A DNA stretch of 64,000 nucleotides from positions 248,001 to 312,000 of the forward strand of contig NZ_JAKZAL010000001.1 in the NCBI RefSeq assembly GCF_022538115.1, written 5' to 3'. Below, in pieces: positions 1 through 11,500 of the stretch. Each line of letters starts with the position of its first letter. Position 1 is the first letter of the stretch. Source of the stretch: Cognataquiflexum rubidum. Lineage in GTDB: Bacteria > Bacteroidota > Bacteroidia > Cytophagales > Cyclobacteriaceae. The position numbers and the translations under genes were made by a program. The notes below the pieces were generated by a model. That model ran no database searches and was not told where the DNA came from. It worked only from the letters and a program-made list of their open reading frames with translations.

Positions 1-128
1 TCTGTCTCTACATTTTTTACTTGCGTCACTACGCAAGGACCAGCTTCTATTAGCGTGCATGCGACGTTTCGTCCATCGGCACTAAAAATGCTAGTCATTC
101 CTACTTTTTTACCAATTATTCCAGACAT
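1..128 (-). CDS. rplC: 50S ribosomal protein L3, N-terminal part (cut by window edge)
   Basis: The first 42 codons are present; the rest lies before the window. The reading begins [15 protein letters not shown], the characteristic L3 start, followed by an ADGRN segment and the GPCVVTQVK stretch of the first beta-barrel strands. L3 nucleates 23S rRNA folding and lies near the peptidyl transferase centre. It lies downstream of rpsJ on the same strand but is separated from it by a terminator and its own promoter, so it probably opens the next ribosomal protein transcript. The start ATG (126-128) is the only one giving the conserved N-terminus. Confidence 0.93.
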   Translation of the reverse strand, partial: MSGIIGKKVGMTSIFSADGRNVACTLIEAGPCVVTQVKNVET

Positions 129-152
129 CTTCTGTTGTATAATAATCTTGAA

Positions 153-176
153 ACCCAAGCGTTTAAGCGCCGGGGT
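153..176 (-). promoter_or_regulatory. Stem-loop in the rplC leader
   Basis: On the minus strand ACCC-cg-GCG-cttaaa-CGC-tt-GGGT can fold into a two-part stem with a 6-base loop. It lies between the rplC promoter and the rplC start codon, so it would be in the 5' untranslated RNA. A role as ribosomal protein autoregulatory leader is inference only; no known leader family was recognised. Confidence 0.4.
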
Positions 177-192
177 GCTTTTTTAAGGACTG

Positions 193-223
193 CAAAGTTA
201 GGGTTTTTCCCCCAGCTTACAAA
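193..223 (-). promoter_or_regulatory. Promoter for rplC
   Basis: The minus strand carries TTTG (220-223), a 19-base spacer, then TAACTTTG (193-200). This fits the Bacteroidetes primary sigma consensus (TTTG near -33, TAnnTTTG near -7) exactly. The transcript would start near 186, giving a leader of about 60 bases before rplC. Confidence 0.75.
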
Positions 224-321
224 TCCCAACTTTAATATTTTCAATTATTTACAAAAATAAATTAAACTGACTCAAGAAAATCAGCTAATCGCATCAAGCA
301 AACATTCAAAATGATGAGGGC

Positions 322-355
322 AAAAGAAAAACCCGCACCAGATAGGTACAGGTTT
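322..355 (-). terminator. Rho-independent terminator after rpsJ
   Basis: The minus strand reads AAACCTGTACC, a 5-base loop, GGTGCGGGTTT, then TTCTTTT. The 11-bp stem includes two G-U pairs and is followed by a T-rich tract. It begins 23 bases after the rpsJ stop codon and ends the rpsL-rpsG-fusA-rpsJ transcript. Confidence 0.8.
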
Positions 356-378
356 CTCTTTAATATGTATTTTATCCG

Positions 379-684
379 TCAGACTTTGATTTCAACATCT
401 ACTCCACTTGGAAGTTCGATCTTCATCAATGCGTCAACAGTTTTAGAGCTGTTGCTGTAGATATCCACCAATCTTTTGTAAGTACAAAGTTGGTATTGAT
501 CTCTTGCTTTCTTATTTACGTGTGGTGATTTCAACACCGTAAACTTTTCTTTCTTTGTAGGCAAAGGAATAGGCCCAACCACAATAGCTCCGGTTGCTTT
601 TACCGCCTTTACGATCTTCTCGGATGACTTGTCCACCAGGCTATGATCGTATGATTTCAATTTTATTCTGATTTTCTGATTCAT
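379..684 (-). CDS. rpsJ: 30S ribosomal protein S10
   Basis: This 101-residue protein is the standard length for S10, a component of the 30S head that also binds NusB in antitermination. Recognisable segments are [15 protein letters not shown] at the start, [27 protein letters not shown] in the middle and the [12 protein letters not shown] end. It lies 13 bases after fusA on the same strand. In many bacteria S10 heads the S10 operon; here it closes the rpsL-rpsG-fusA transcript, and a terminator plus a new promoter separate it from rplC. Confidence 0.98.
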   Translation of the reverse strand: MNQKIRIKLKSYDHSLVDKSSEKIVKAVKATGAIVVGPIPLPTKKEKFTVLKSPHVNKKARDQYQLCTYKRLVDIYSNSSKTVDALMKIELPSGVDVEIKV

Positions 685-697
685 TTTCTGTCAAAAT

Positions 698-2815
698 TTA
701 GGCTTTCTCACCTTTTACTTTTGCAATCACGCCCTCTGCAATGTTGTTTGGCACCGGCTCGTAGTGAGAGAATGTCAAAGATGCAGAAGCTCTTCCGGAA
801 GAATTTGTTCTCAAGTCGGTTACATATCCGAACAACTCAGACAAAGGCACATTGGCTTTGATAACGGTTGAGGTACCTTTGGTATCCATCCCTTTCATCA
901 TTCCCCTTCTTCTATTCAAGTCACCTGTGATAGGACCTGTGTATTCGTCAGGTGTAACCACTTCCACACCCATTATTGGCTCAAGCAATTGCGGCTTGCA
1001 TTTTTTGGCTGCTTCCTTGAATCCAATCCTTGCTGCTAATTCAAAAGAAAGTGCATCGGAGTCAACGTCATGGTATGAACCGTGAAACAATCTAACTTTC
1101 ATGGACTCTATTGGATACCCTGCCAATGGACCATTTTTCATGGCTTCATTGAAACCTTTCTGAATGGCCGGGATAAATTCTCTTGGAATAACCCCACCGA
1201 CGATACCATTTACGAAATCGAGTCCTGGCTTAATTTCATTTGTAACCGGATCAGGATCCTTAGGTCCAAGTTCAAATAAGATATCGGCAAATTTACCTTT
1301 ACCACCTGTTTGCTTCTTGTAAACTTCTTTATGCTCAACTGAGCTAAAAAGAGCTTCCTTATATGCAACCTGTGGCGCACCTTGATTGATCTCAACTTTA
1401 AATTCTCTCTTCAGTCGGTCAATGATGATTTCCAAATGGAGTTCACCCATTCCTCTAAGGATAGTCTGTCCAGTTTCCTGATCAGTATGAACCTGTAAAG
1501 TTGGATCTTCTTCTACCAATTTAGAAATCGCCATACCCAATTTGTCAACGTCAGCCTGAGTTTTTGGCTCAATAGCATATCCGATAACAGGCTCTGGGAA
1601 AACCATGGACTCAAGTACGACTTTGCGTTTCTCATCGCAAAGAGTATCTCCTGTCTTAATATCTTTGAAACCTACGACTGCACCAATATCACCTGCAACC
1701 AATCTTTCGATCTGGTTCTGCTTATTGGCGTGCATTTGGAATACTCGGGAGATACGCTCTTTATTACCTGAACGGCTATTAAAGATATATGAACCAGATT
1801 CCAAAATCCCAGAGTAAGCTCTCACAAAGCAAAGGCGGCCAACAAATGGGTCAGTTGCAATTTTAAAAGCCAATCCTGTAAATGGTTCTTTTTCGTCAGG
1901 TCTGATGACAACTTCTTCCTCAGAATCAAGTCCTGTAGCAATGATATCATCTTTGTCCAAAGGAGAAGGAAGCAATTCCATAACAAGATCAAGCATGGTT
2001 TGCACACCTTTATTCTTGAAGGAAGAACCACAGACCATAGGGACAATTTTCATGTCTATGGTTGCTCTTCTCAAAGCGGAAAGAATCTCAGCTTCCGTGA
2101 TAGAATCCGGATCATCAAAAAACTTCTCCATCAATGACTCATCGTAATCAGCCACTGCTTCGAGTAGGTGTTCTCTGTATTCAGCCACTTCTTCAAGCAT
2201 GTCATCAGGAATAGGAACTTCTGTAAAAGTCATTCCTTTATCATCCTCATTCCATACAATGCCTCTGTTGTTGATCAGATCGACAACACCTTTAAAGTTA
2301 TCTTCGGCACCTATTGGAAGTTGCAATGGGACCGCATAGCTTCCTAACATTTCTTTGACTTGCTTACACACTTCAAGAAAGTTTGCGCCAGAGCGATCCA
2401 TTTTGTTAACAAAACCGATACGGGCTACTTTGTAGTTATCGGCAAGTCTCCAGTTAGTTTCTGATTGAGGCTCAACACCGTCAACAGCGCTAAAAAGGAA
2501 TACAAGCCCATCCAAAACTCTCAAGGAACGGTTTACCTCTACGGTAAAATCAACGTGACCCGGAGTATCGATAATGTTAACTTGGTATTTGTTTTTTCTG
2601 TAATTCCAAAACACAGTGGTCGCAGCAGAAGTAATGGTGATACCTCTTTCCTGCTCTTGTGCCATCCAGTCCATTGTAGCCGCACCATCGTGGACTTCAC
2701 CGATTTTGTGGCTGACACCTGAATAGTAGAGTATGCGTTCTGTAGTAGTTGTTTTGCCGGCATCGATATGCGCGGCAATGCCAATGTTCCTAGTGTATTT
2801 TAAATCTCTTGCCAT
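698..2815 (-). CDS. fusA: Elongation factor G
   Basis: EF-G is the GTPase that moves tRNA and mRNA through the ribosome after peptide transfer and, with the recycling factor, splits post-termination ribosomes. The 705-residue product has the P-loop HIDAGKTT at residues 16-23, switch [10 protein letters not shown] starting at residue 83 and the NKMD guanine-specificity motif near 140, followed by the EF-G domains II to V (a [12 protein letters not shown] segment and the conserved [11 protein letters not shown] region). It sits between rpsG (6 bases upstream) and rpsJ, the usual str-operon position. Length and motifs are those of a canonical EF-G. Confidence 0.98.
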   Translation of the reverse strand: MARDLKYTRNIGIAAHIDAGKTTTTERILYYSGVSHKIGEVHDGAATMDWMAQEQERGITITSAATTVFWNYRKNKYQVNIIDTPGHVDFTVEVNRSLRVLDGLVFLFSAVDGVEPQSETNWRLADNYKVARIGFVNKMDRSGANFLEVCKQVKEMLGSYAVPLQLPIGAEDNFKGVVDLINNRGIVWNEDDKGMTFTEVPIPDDMLEEVAEYREHLLEAVADYDESLMEKFFDDPDSITEAEILSALRRATIDMKIVPMVCGSSFKNKGVQTMLDLVMELLPSPLDKDDIIATGLDSEEEVVIRPDEKEPFTGLAFKIATDPFVGRLCFVRAYSGILESGSYIFNSRSGNKERISRVFQMHANKQNQIERLVAGDIGAVVGFKDIKTGDTLCDEKRKVVLESMVFPEPVIGYAIEPKTQADVDKLGMAISKLVEEDPTLQVHTDQETGQTILRGMGELHLEIIIDRLKREFKVEINQGAPQVAYKEALFSSVEHKEVYKKQTGGKGKFADILFELGPKDPDPVTNEIKPGLDFVNGIVGGVIPREFIPAIQKGFNEAMKNGPLAGYPIESMKVRLFHGSYHDVDSDALSFELAARIGFKEAAKKCKPQLLEPIMGVEVVTPDEYTGPITGDLNRRRGMMKGMDTKGTSTVIKANVPLSELFGYVTDLRTNSSGRASASLTFSHYEPVPNNIAEGVIAKVKGEKA

Positions 2816-2821
2816 TACTGA

Positions 2822-3289
2822 TTAAAATCTAAAATGTGAGAATGCCTTGTTTGCTTCAGCCATTCTGTGTGTATCATCCTTCTTCTTCACTGCAGCACCT
2901 TCGCCTTTTGAAGCAGAGATGATCTCACCTGCAAGCCTGTCCATCATTGTCTTCTCACCTCTTTTTCTGGCGTAAGTGATCATCCACTTAATACCTAGGG
3001 ACGTTTTTCTTTCAGGTCTAACTTCCATTGGAACCTGGAATGTAGCACCACCAACTCTACGACTCTTCACCTCTACGGCTGGAGTTATATTGTTAAGCGC
3101 TTTTTTCCAAACCTCAAGACCGTTCTCACCTACTTTTGATTCTACCTTCTCGACTGCGTCGTAGAAGATTTTGTAAGCAATACTCTTCTTACCATCTACC
3201 ATCAGACAGTTCACGAACTTGGTTACCAAGGTGTCGCCGAACTTCGGGTCAGGAAGAATATATCTCTTCTTTGGTTTCGCTTTTCTCAT
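2822..3289 (-). CDS. rpsG: 30S ribosomal protein S7
   Basis: This 155-residue protein has the S7 hallmarks: MRKAKPKKR start, [18 protein letters not shown], the [16 protein letters not shown] loop and the [14 protein letters not shown]-terminus. S7 nucleates assembly of the 30S head and contacts tRNA in the E site. It is co-transcribed with rpsL (18 bases upstream) and fusA (6 bases downstream). In enterobacteria S7 represses its own operon by binding the rpsL-rpsG spacer; here that spacer is too short for the same structure, so such control is not evident. Confidence 0.98.
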   Translation of the reverse strand: MRKAKPKKRYILPDPKFGDTLVTKFVNCLMVDGKKSIAYKIFYDAVEKVESKVGENGLEVWKKALNNITPAVEVKSRRVGGATFQVPMEVRPERKTSLGIKWMITYARKRGEKTMMDRLAGEIISASKGEGAAVKKKDDTHRMAEANKAFSHFRF

Positions 3290-3307
3290 TTCTTTAACTA
3301 GTTTTTA

Positions 3308-3733
3308 TTATTTCTTTTTTGCTGGAGCACCTTTTGCTGGGGCACCTTTAGCAGCTTGACCTGGCTTAGGTCTCTTAGCACCGTACTTGGAGCGACCTTG
3401 CTTACGGTCTTTTACTCCTGCAGTATCCAATGCACCTCTGATAATGTGGTAACGTACTCCCGGAAGATCTTTCACACGACCACCTCTGATCAATACGATA
3501 GAGTGTTCTTGCAAATTGTGACCTTCACCCGGAATGTAGGCGTTTACCTCTTTACCATTCGTCAATCTTACCCTGGCCACTTTCCTCATCGCTGAGTTAG
3601 GCTTCTTAGGCGTGGTAGTGTACACCCTGGTACAAACACCTCTCCGTTGAGGACAAGAATCCAAAGCTCTCGATTTGGATGTGGTCTCAAGGGTGGTTCT
3701 ACCTTTTCTTACTAACTGTTGTATAGTAGGCAT
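3308..3733 (-). CDS. rpsL: 30S ribosomal protein S12
   Basis: S12 sits at the decoding centre and governs translational accuracy. The sequence has [12 protein letters not shown], the [18 protein letters not shown] segment containing the lysine whose change gives streptomycin resistance in other bacteria, and [24 protein letters not shown]. At 141 residues it is longer than the usual 124-138 because of a low-complexity basic tail in which KGAPA is repeated. It is the first gene of its transcript, with a clear promoter about 50 bases upstream. Confidence 0.98.
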   Translation of the reverse strand: MPTIQQLVRKGRTTLETTSKSRALDSCPQRRGVCTRVYTTTPKKPNSAMRKVARVRLTNGKEVNAYIPGEGHNLQEHSIVLIRGGRVKDLPGVRYHIIRGALDTAGVKDRKQGRSKYGAKRPKPGQAAKGAPAKGAPAKKK

Positions 3734-3782
3734 TAACTGATAAAATTTATTTTTCTTCCTTTAACTTGTGAATTTTGGACTG

Positions 3783-3813
3783 CAAAGGTATGCAAATAGG
3801 TAAAACAAACAAA
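3783..3813 (-). promoter_or_regulatory. Promoter for rpsL-rpsG-fusA-rpsJ
   Basis: The minus strand has TTTG (3810-3813), a 19-base spacer and TACCTTTG (3783-3790), an exact match to the Bacteroidetes -33/-7 consensus. Predicted initiation near 3776 gives a leader of about 40 bases before rpsL. Confidence 0.8.
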
Positions 3814-3833
3814 ATTAAGCTGTTATATTTTTG

Positions 3834-4163
3834 TCAAGCCTCCCCAAAGTTTCCGCCAAAGTTCATGGGGAATCCCGGTGCTTCATTTCCACTTTCTATT
3901 TTCCCAAAAGCAGCCTCATATTTACTGATGTTATCCTTCAAAGCAGCCAATAATCTTTTGGCATGATCAGGAGTCATGATGATCCTGGATTTCACTTTTG
4001 CTTTCGGTACTCCCGGCATCAGCCTGATAAAATCAATCACAAACTCTGAATTGGAATGGGCTATCATAGCAAGGTTGCTGTAAATACCCTCTGCAACTTC
4101 TTCTGAAAGCTCAACATTGATTTGTTGATCGATTATTGGTTTTTGTCCTTTACCGTCTTCCAT
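3834..4163 (-). CDS. DUF3467 family small protein
   Basis: The 109-residue product begins MEDGKGQKPIIDQQINVELSEEVAEGIYSN and contains FVIDFIRLMPGVPKAKVKSRIIMTPDHAKRLL, the signature of the DUF3467 family, whose function is not established. An upstream start at 4229 is possible, but it would make the ribosome translate through the rpoC terminator stem; the ATG at 4163 follows the stem and fits the family N-terminus. In many Bacteroidetes this gene lies just after rpoC, which suggests a housekeeping link to transcription or translation, but that is inference. The C-terminus is Gly/Phe/Asn-rich (GFPMNFGGNFGEA). Confidence 0.85.
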   Translation of the reverse strand: MEDGKGQKPIIDQQINVELSEEVAEGIYSNLAMIAHSNSEFVIDFIRLMPGVPKAKVKSRIIMTPDHAKRLLAALKDNISKYEAAFGKIESGNEAPGFPMNFGGNFGEA

Positions 4164-4181
4164 GGTGATTTTGGTTTGATG

Positions 4182-4211
4182 AAAAAAGGCCTGTATGGGA
4201 TACAGGCCTTT
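4182..4211 (-). terminator. Rho-independent terminator after rpoC
   Basis: The minus strand has GGCCTGTAT, loop CCC, ATACAGGCC, then TTTTTT: a perfect 9-bp stem with a 6-T tract, extended by A-T pairs. It starts 22 bases beyond the rpoC stop and ends 19 bases before the DUF3467 start, so it closes or attenuates the secE-to-rpoC transcript. Confidence 0.9.
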
Positions 4212-4232
4212 CATATTTGAATAAATCAATTT

Positions 4233-7200
4233 TTATTTTACTGTTTCTCTTGATTTGTTGAATGACCTTTCTTTCTCTGCAGAAAGTCTGTCATAATCCT
4301 CCTGAGATCCTACAATGATCTCTGCAAAACCTCTCTGTCCGGTACCTGCAGGGATCAAATGTCCTACAATTACGTTTTCTTTCAAGCCCAACAATTCATC
4401 ACGCTTACCTCTGATGGCAGCTTCACTCAATACCTTGGTTGTCTCCTGGAAGGAAGCAGCCGAGATAAAGCTTTCAGTTCCCAAAGAAGCGGCTGTGATA
4501 CCTTGTAAGGTTGGCTGAGAAACGGCTGTTTCTGCATCTCTTACCTGTACAAGTTTCAAATCCTTACGCTTCAAGCTTGAGTTTTCGTCTCTCAACCTTC
4601 TTGAAGTGATGATCATACCTGGTTTCAAAGTCGAAGAATCTCCCGCATCCATGACAACTTTCTTGTCTAGAATGTTGTCGTTCTCTTCTCTGAATGCCCA
4701 TTTGTCGACCACTTGGTTTTGAAGGAATCCGGTATCACCTGCGTCAAGGATTTCAACTTTCTGCATCATCTGGCTTACAATAACCTCAATGTGCTTGTCA
4801 TTGATTTTTACACCTTGAAGTCTGTAAACTTCCTGGATTTCATTTACCAAATACTCCTGTACCGCTGTTGGACCTTTGATAGAAAGGATATCACTTGGTG
4901 TGATAGCCCCGTCTGACAATGCCTCACCTGCACGAATAAAGTCGTTTTCCTGAACAAGGATGTGCTTGGAAAGAGAAACCATGTATCTTTTCTTCACGCC
5001 ATCTTTAGATTCGATGAAGATTTCACGATTACCTCTTTTGATACCACCATAAGTTACCACACCATCTATTTCAGAAACTACTGCAGGGTTGGAAGGATTT
5101 CTCGCTTCGAACAATTCAGTAACTCTTGGAAGACCACCGGTGATGTCTCTGGTTTTTCCTACAGATCTTGGGATTTTCACTAAGATTTGTCCTGATTTAA
5201 CCATTTCACCTGCTTCAACAGAAAGGTGGGCCCCAACAGGGATATTGTAAGACTTACTTTCGTCAGAACCGTAGTTCACAACAACTGCAGGGTTTTTGGT
5301 TTTATCCTTGGTATCAATGATAACTTTCTCTCTGTATCCTGTCTGGTCATCGGCCACTTCTTTGAAAGTAACTCCTTCGATAATGGAGTCAAATTCGATT
5401 TCACCATCAAATTCAGATAGAATCACAGCATTGTATGGATCCCACTTACACAGAGCATCCCCTTTACCGATTTTTTGACCATCCTTCACATTCAAAGTAG
5501 CGCCATAAGGCACGTGGTTTGAAACCAACGTTTTTCCGGTCTTGGCATCGTTGATTTTAATCTCACCTGATCTACCCATTACCATTGATACTGGTTCGCC
5601 TTCTTTGGTAGTAGTATCAATCCATCTCAATTCCTCGTCAAATTCAACAACACCTTCAAACTTGGCAGTGATGCTTGCTTCAACAGAAATGTTAGAGGCT
5701 GTACCACCCACGTGGAATGTTCTCAACGTCAACTGGGTACCTGGTTCACCGATAGACTGTGCGGCAATTACACCGACAGATTCACCGTTTTGTACCATTC
5801 TACCTGTTGCAAGGTTACGTCCGTAGCATTTTGCACAGACACCTCTTCTTGTTTCACAAGTAAGTACTGACCTGATTTCGACTTCCTCTATGGTAGATTC
5901 GTCTACTTTTCTGGCGATTTCTTCAGTGATTTCAATTCCTGCAGGAACAACAAGTTCTTCAGTCACCGCATCATATACATCGTGTACAGATACCCGACCT
6001 AGAATTCTTTCAGAAAGAGGTTCAACGATTTCGTCATTGTCTTTCAAAGCCTGAACGACAAGACCTCTCAAAGTACCACAATCCTCTTCAGAGATAATCA
6101 TGTCTTGAGCAACGTCCACAAGTCTTCTTGTCAGGTAACCCGCATCTGCTGTTTTCAATGCAGTATCGGCAAGACCTTTACGTGCACCGTGAGTAGAGAT
6201 GAAGTACTCCAATACATCAAGACCTTCTTTGAAGTTGGAAAGAATTGGGTTTTCGATGATTTCGCCCACAGAACCTTGAAGGTTTTTCTGTGGCTTGGCC
6301 ATCAAGCCTCTCATACCACCCAACTGACGGATCTGCTCTCTTGAACCTCTGGCTCCTGAGTGCATCATCATGTAGATGGCGTTGAATCCTTGCTTATCCT
6401 CTTCCATCTGTTTCATCAGGATGTTGGTCAGGAAGGAGTTCGTTCTGGTCCAAATATCAATTACTTGGTTATATCTCTCATTGTCTGTGATCAGACCCAT
6501 AAGGTAGTTGTTCCAAACCTGGTCAACCTCATCTTTCGCCTTAGCGATCAATGGATCTTTTTCAACTGGAATAATGACATCGTTCAATCCCATAGACAAT
6601 CCACCGGCATATGCCATCTGGAATCCAAGGTGCTTGATATCATCAAGGAATTGGGCTGTTCTGGAAACACCACAAATCTTCACAACTTCGGAAATGATCT
6701 GCTGCAGTTTTTTCTTAGTCAACAACTCATTGACAAAGCCTACAACCTCAGGAACAAACTGATTGAAAATCAATCTACCTGCTACAGTTTCAATGATTTT
6801 TTCAACCAATTGGCCGTTTTCGTCCCTTACATGTACTTTACACTTGATAAATGCATGTTGGGAAATCGTGCCTTCGTTTAATGCGATGATCACTTCTTCC
6901 TCTCCGTAGAAAGTCATACCTTCTCCAAGGACAATTTCTTCCGGAGTGGATCTCTTTCCTTTTGTCACATAATATAATCCAAGAACCATGTCTTGAGAAG
7001 GAACCGTAATCGGTGCTCCGTTGGCAGGGTTAAGGATGTTATGTGAGGAAAGCATCAAAGTTGAAGCTTCCAATATCGCCTCATGTCCAAGTGGTACGTG
7101 AACCGCCATCTGATCACCGTCAAAATCGGCGTTGAATGCAGTACATACCAATGGGTGAAGCTGGATTGCTTTTCCTTCGATCAATTTTGGTTGGAAAGCC

Positions 7201-8546
7201 TGGATACCCAATCTGTGCAAAGTTGGAGCACGGTTAAGCAATACAGGGTGTCCTTTCAATACGTTTTCAAGAATATCCCATACTACAGGATCTTTTCTAT
7301 CAACAATTTTCTTGGCGGATTTTACTGTCTTTACAATACCTCTTTCGATCAGTTTTCTGATGATAAATGGTTTGAAAAGCTCAGCAGCCATATTTTTTGG
7401 AAGACCGCACTCGTGAAGTTTCAATTCAGGTCCTACGACGATAACCGAACGGCCTGAATAATCAACCCTTTTACCGAGCAAGTTTTGACGGAAACGGCCT
7501 TGCTTACCTTTCAACATATCTGAAAGAGATTTCAAAGCACGGTTACCATCCGATCTTACGGCATTTACTTTTCTTGAATTGTCAAATAAGGAATCGACAG
7601 CTTCTTGAAGCATCCTTTTTTCATTTCTCAAAATGACTTCAGGGGCTTTGATATCTATCAACCTCTTCAGACGATTGTTTCTGATAATAACCCTTCTGTA
7701 AAGGTCATTCAAATCAGAGGTAGCAAATCTACCGCCATCCAAAGGAACCAATGGTCTCAATTCCGGTGGAATAACAGGTACCATCCTTACTACCATCCAC
7801 TCAGGACGGTTCTCGATTCTGGTTCTAGCCTCTCTGAATGCTTCGACAACTTTCAACCTCTTCAAAGCTTCAGCTTTTCTCTGCTGAGAAGTATCGGTAG
7901 CTGCCTGATGTCTCAAGCTGTATGACAAGTCATCCAAATCCAATCTGGACAAAAGCATTTCGATTGCTTCGGCACCCATTTTGGCAATAAATTTATTTGG
8001 ATCATCATCATCAAGCATCTGGTTTTCTTTCGGAAGCTTATCCATGATATCCAGGTACTCGTCTTCAGTCAAAAAGTCAAGATATTGCACACCGTCTTCA
8101 GCTTTTAGACCAGCTTGAACGACCGCATATCTTTCGTAATAGACAATTTGATCCAGTTTTTTGGTTGGAAGACCCAATAGGTATCCGATTTTGTTAGGAA
8201 GGGATTTGAAGTACCAGATGTGAGCAACAGGAACCACCAATTCGATGTGTCCCATTCTCTCTCTTCTTACTTTCTTTTCAGTAACTTCAACACCACATCT
8301 GTCACAGATGATACCTTTATATCTTATGCGCTTATATTTTCCACAATGACATTCCCAGTCTTTTACAGGACCGAAAATCCTCTCGCAGAACAAACCGCCC
8401 ATTTCAGGCTTGTAAGTTCTGTAGTTGATTGTTTCGGGCTGCGTTACTTCACCATGTGAACTGTCCAGAATGGATTCTGGAGAGGCCAAACTAATAGTGA
8501 CTCTGGAAAAGTCGTTGTTTAGTTTTTTGTTTTTTCTGAACGCCAT
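4233..8546 (-). CDS. rpoC: DNA-directed RNA polymerase subunit beta'
   Basis: This 1437-residue protein is the catalytic clamp subunit of RNA polymerase. The active-site Mg-binding motif NADFDGDQ is at residues 472-479 (D474, D476, D478). The N-terminal zinc site is seen as ECHCGKYKR...ICDRCG, and the second zinc site as [14 protein letters not shown]. The bridge-helix/trigger-loop region includes [18 protein letters not shown]. It follows rpoB by 47 bases and ends at a strong terminator. Length and order of motifs are those of typical Bacteroidetes RpoC. Confidence 0.99.
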   Translation of the reverse strand: MAFRKNKKLNNDFSRVTISLASPESILDSSHGEVTQPETINYRTYKPEMGGLFCERIFGPVKDWECHCGKYKRIRYKGIICDRCGVEVTEKKVRRERMGHIELVVPVAHIWYFKSLPNKIGYLLGLPTKKLDQIVYYERYAVVQAGLKAEDGVQYLDFLTEDEYLDIMDKLPKENQMLDDDDPNKFIAKMGAEAIEMLLSRLDLDDLSYSLRHQAATDTSQQRKAEALKRLKVVEAFREARTRIENRPEWMVVRMVPVIPPELRPLVPLDGGRFATSDLNDLYRRVIIRNNRLKRLIDIKAPEVILRNEKRMLQEAVDSLFDNSRKVNAVRSDGNRALKSLSDMLKGKQGRFRQNLLGKRVDYSGRSVIVVGPELKLHECGLPKNMAAELFKPFIIRKLIERGIVKTVKSAKKIVDRKDPVVWDILENVLKGHPVLLNRAPTLHRLGIQAFQPKLIEGKAIQLHPLVCTAFNADFDGDQMAVHVPLGHEAILEASTLMLSSHNILNPANGAPITVPSQDMVLGLYYVTKGKRSTPEEIVLGEGMTFYGEEEVIIALNEGTISQHAFIKCKVHVRDENGQLVEKIIETVAGRLIFNQFVPEVVGFVNELLTKKKLQQIISEVVKICGVSRTAQFLDDIKHLGFQMAYAGGLSMGLNDVIIPVEKDPLIAKAKDEVDQVWNNYLMGLITDNERYNQVIDIWTRTNSFLTNILMKQMEEDKQGFNAIYMMMHSGARGSREQIRQLGGMRGLMAKPQKNLQGSVGEIIENPILSNFKEGLDVLEYFISTHGARKGLADTALKTADAGYLTRRLVDVAQDMIISEEDCGTLRGLVVQALKDNDEIVEPLSERILGRVSVHDVYDAVTEELVVPAGIEITEEIARKVDESTIEEVEIRSVLTCETRRGVCAKCYGRNLATGRMVQNGESVGVIAAQSIGEPGTQLTLRTFHVGGTASNISVEASITAKFEGVVEFDEELRWIDTTTKEGEPVSMVMGRSGEIKINDAKTGKTLVSNHVPYGATLNVKDGQKIGKGDALCKWDPYNAVILSEFDGEIEFDSIIEGVTFKEVADDQTGYREKVIIDTKDKTKNPAVVVNYGSDESKSYNIPVGAHLSVEAGEMVKSGQILVKIPRSVGKTRDITGGLPRVTELFEARNPSNPAVVSEIDGVVTYGGIKRGNREIFIESKDGVKKRYMVSLSKHILVQENDFIRAGEALSDGAITPSDILSIKGPTAVQEYLVNEIQEVYRLQGVKINDKHIEVIVSQMMQKVEILDAGDTGFLQNQVVDKWAFREENDNILDKKVVMDAGDSSTLKPGMIITSRRLRDENSSLKRKDLKLVQVRDAETAVSQPTLQGITAASLGTESFISAASFQETTKVLSEAAIRGKRDELLGLKENVIVGHLIPAGTGQRGFAEIIVGSQEDYDRLSAEKERSFNKSRETVK

Positions 8547-8593
8547 AATTGTCGAAGAGTATGTGAAGGGCCTTGCGGCCCATTGAAATTTTA

Positions 8594-11500
8594 TTAATCA
8601 AGGGTAATTTCTAGTGCAAGACCTCTTAGCTCGTGAACCAATACGTTGAATGATTCAGGTATATTTGGCTTAGGAAGGTTTTCACCTTTCACGATCGCCT
8701 CATACGCCTTGGCTCTACCCACCACGTCATCAGATTTCACAGTTAAGATTTCCTGCAACACATGTGATGCTCCAAATGCTTCAAGGGCCCAAACTTCCAT
8801 TTCTCCAAAACGCTGACCACCAAATTGGGCTTTACCACCCAAAGGTTGCTGCGTGATCAAAGAATATGGTCCGATAGACCTAGCGTGCATCTTGTCATCC
8901 ACCAAGTGACCAAGTTTCAACATATAAGTAACCCCTACTGTTACCGGCTGATCAAATCTCTTACCCGAAAGACCATCGTAAAGATAAGTCCTACCGTAAG
9001 ATGGTAAACCTGCCAAATCCAATTCATGGGATACTTCTTCCATGGTAGCACCGTCAAAGATTGGTGTAGAATATTTCTTTCCAAGCTTCATACCTGCCCA
9101 AGCAAGAACAGTTTCGTAAATCTGACCGATGTTCATCCTTGAAGGAACACCAAGTGGGTTGAGTACGATATCCATCGGAGAACCGTCTTCCAAGAAAGGC
9201 ATATCTTCCTCCCTTACGATTCTGGCTACAATACCTTTGTTTCCGTGACGGCCCGCCATCTTATCTCCTACTTTCAGTTTACGTTTTTTGGCCACATAAA
9301 CTTTAGCAAGCTGAACGATACCTGCAGGAAGTTCATCACCTACTTCAAGAGTAAATTTGTCTCTCTTGAATCTACCTGATATTTCATTTCTAGAATTCAC
9401 GTAATTCTTGACCAGTTTTTGGATCAACACATTGGTATGTGCATCTTCAGTCCAGTCATCCAAAATGATATCAGAAATAAGGTTTGCCTCTTCAGATACG
9501 TTGTAGTTAGACTCATCTCTGTAAGGGTTTTTTGCAGGGAAGAGATTTTGCTCAATATTTTTCAAATTGATCTTAACACCCTTGCTGATGATCTCATCAC
9601 CGAACTTATGTCTGATCCCTTGAGAAGTTTTTCCGTCAAGAAGTGTGACCAACTTGTTGATCATTCTCGCACGGATTCCCAAAAGGTCTTTGGCATATTT
9701 CCCTTTCAGTTTTTCTACCTCTGCTTTTGATTTAGCTCTGAGGTCTTTGTCTTTCTTAGGTCTTGAGAAGAGTTTGGTTTCGATAACCACACCATTCAAT
9801 GATGGAGAAGCTTTCAAAGAAGCATCTTTTACATCGCCTGCTTTGTCTCCAAAGATCGCTCTCAACAATTTCTCTTCAGGAGTAGGATCAGTTTCACCTT
9901 TTGGTGTGATCTTTCCGATGATGATATCGCCTTCTTTAACCTCAGCTCCCACTCTGATGATACCGTTCTCATCAAGGTTTTTGACTGCCTCTTCAGAAAC
10001 GTTAGGAATTTCAGAAGTCAATTCTTCTTCACCCCTTTTGGTATCTCTTACCTCAAGTTGGAATTCTTCGATGTGAATGGAAGTGAAAATATCTTCCCTA
10101 ACTACCCTTTCTGAAATTACAATCGCATCTTCGAAGTTATATCCTTGCCAAGGCATGTAAGCGACCATCAGGTTTTTACCTAGGGCCAATTCACCTTTGT
10201 TGGTAGAATAACCTTCTACAAGAACCTGTCCTTTTGTTACTTTCTCCCCTTTCAAAACCAAAGGAGAAAGGTTAATGGTAGTGTCCTGATTGGTTCTTCT
10301 GAATTTAACCAATTCATAAGTCTTATACTCATCACTGAAATTGACCAAAAGATCATCCTCAGTAAGGTCATACTTAATGGTGATTTTGCTAGCATCCACA
10401 TATTCCACAACACCGTCAGCCTCTGCCAACACCAATGACCTGGAATCAGTGGCTGCTTTCGCTTCCAAACCTGTTCCAACAATTGGAGCCTCAGGCTTCA
10501 ATAATGGTACTGCCTGACGTTGCATGTTAGATCCCATCAAAGCACGGTTGGCATCATCATGCTCCAAGAATGGAATCAAAGATGCTGCTACCGATACAAT
10601 TTGGTTAGGAGCAACATCCATATAGGTAATTTCCTTAGGCTCTAACACCGGGAAATCACCTTCAAATCTTGCTTTTACTTTTTCATTGATAAAGATTCCG
10701 TTGGCATCCAATGGAGCATTTGCCTGTGCGATGTTATTGTCATCTTCTTCCTCTGCAGTCAAGAAAACAATATCGTTGGCATTCATGCTTACTTTACCAT
10801 CTTTCACCTTTCTATAAGGAGTTTCAAGGAAACCCATGGAGTTCACTTTGGCATGAACGCAAAGAGAAGAAATCAATCCAATGTTTGGACCTTCCGGAGT
10901 TTCGATAGTACACAAACGACCGTAGTGCGTATAGTGAACGTCACGGACTTCAAATCCTGCTCTTTCTCTTGAAAGACCTCCCGGACCCAATGCTGACAAC
11001 CTTCTCTTATGAGTAAGCTCCGCAAGTGGATTGGTCTGATCCATGAACTGAGAAAGTTGATTGGTACCAAAGAAGGAGTTGATCACAGAAGATAATGTTC
11101 GTGCGTTGATCAAGTCAACAGGCTTGAAATCTTCATTGTCACGGACGTTCATTCTTTCCCTGATTGTTCTCGCCATACGGGCAAGACCAACTCCGAATTG
11201 GCTATACAACTGCTCACCAACTGTACGTACTCTTCTATTACTTAAGTGGTCAATATCATCGACTACTGCTTTTGAATTGATCAAACCGATCAAATACTTA
11301 ACAATGCTGATAATATCTTCAGTTGTCAATACAATTTTTTCGGGATCAATCTGCAATCCTAATTTTTTATTGATTCTGTATCTACCTACTTCTCCAAGAT
11401 CATATCTCTTGTCAGAGAAGAAAAGACCATGAATAACCTCACGGGCAGTTGCCTCATCAGGTGCTTCAGTATTCCTCAATTGACGATAGATAACTTCAAC

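Noticed and set aside
4164-4229. 22-residue N-terminal extension of the DUF3467 protein
   Set aside because: It is encoded by the rpoC terminator hairpin and would not be family-like; ATG 4163 is preferred.
6360-6881. 173-codon frame on the plus strand inside rpoC
   Set aside because: It is antisense to highly conserved rpoC sequence; its content is the mirror of the beta' codons and shows no family features.
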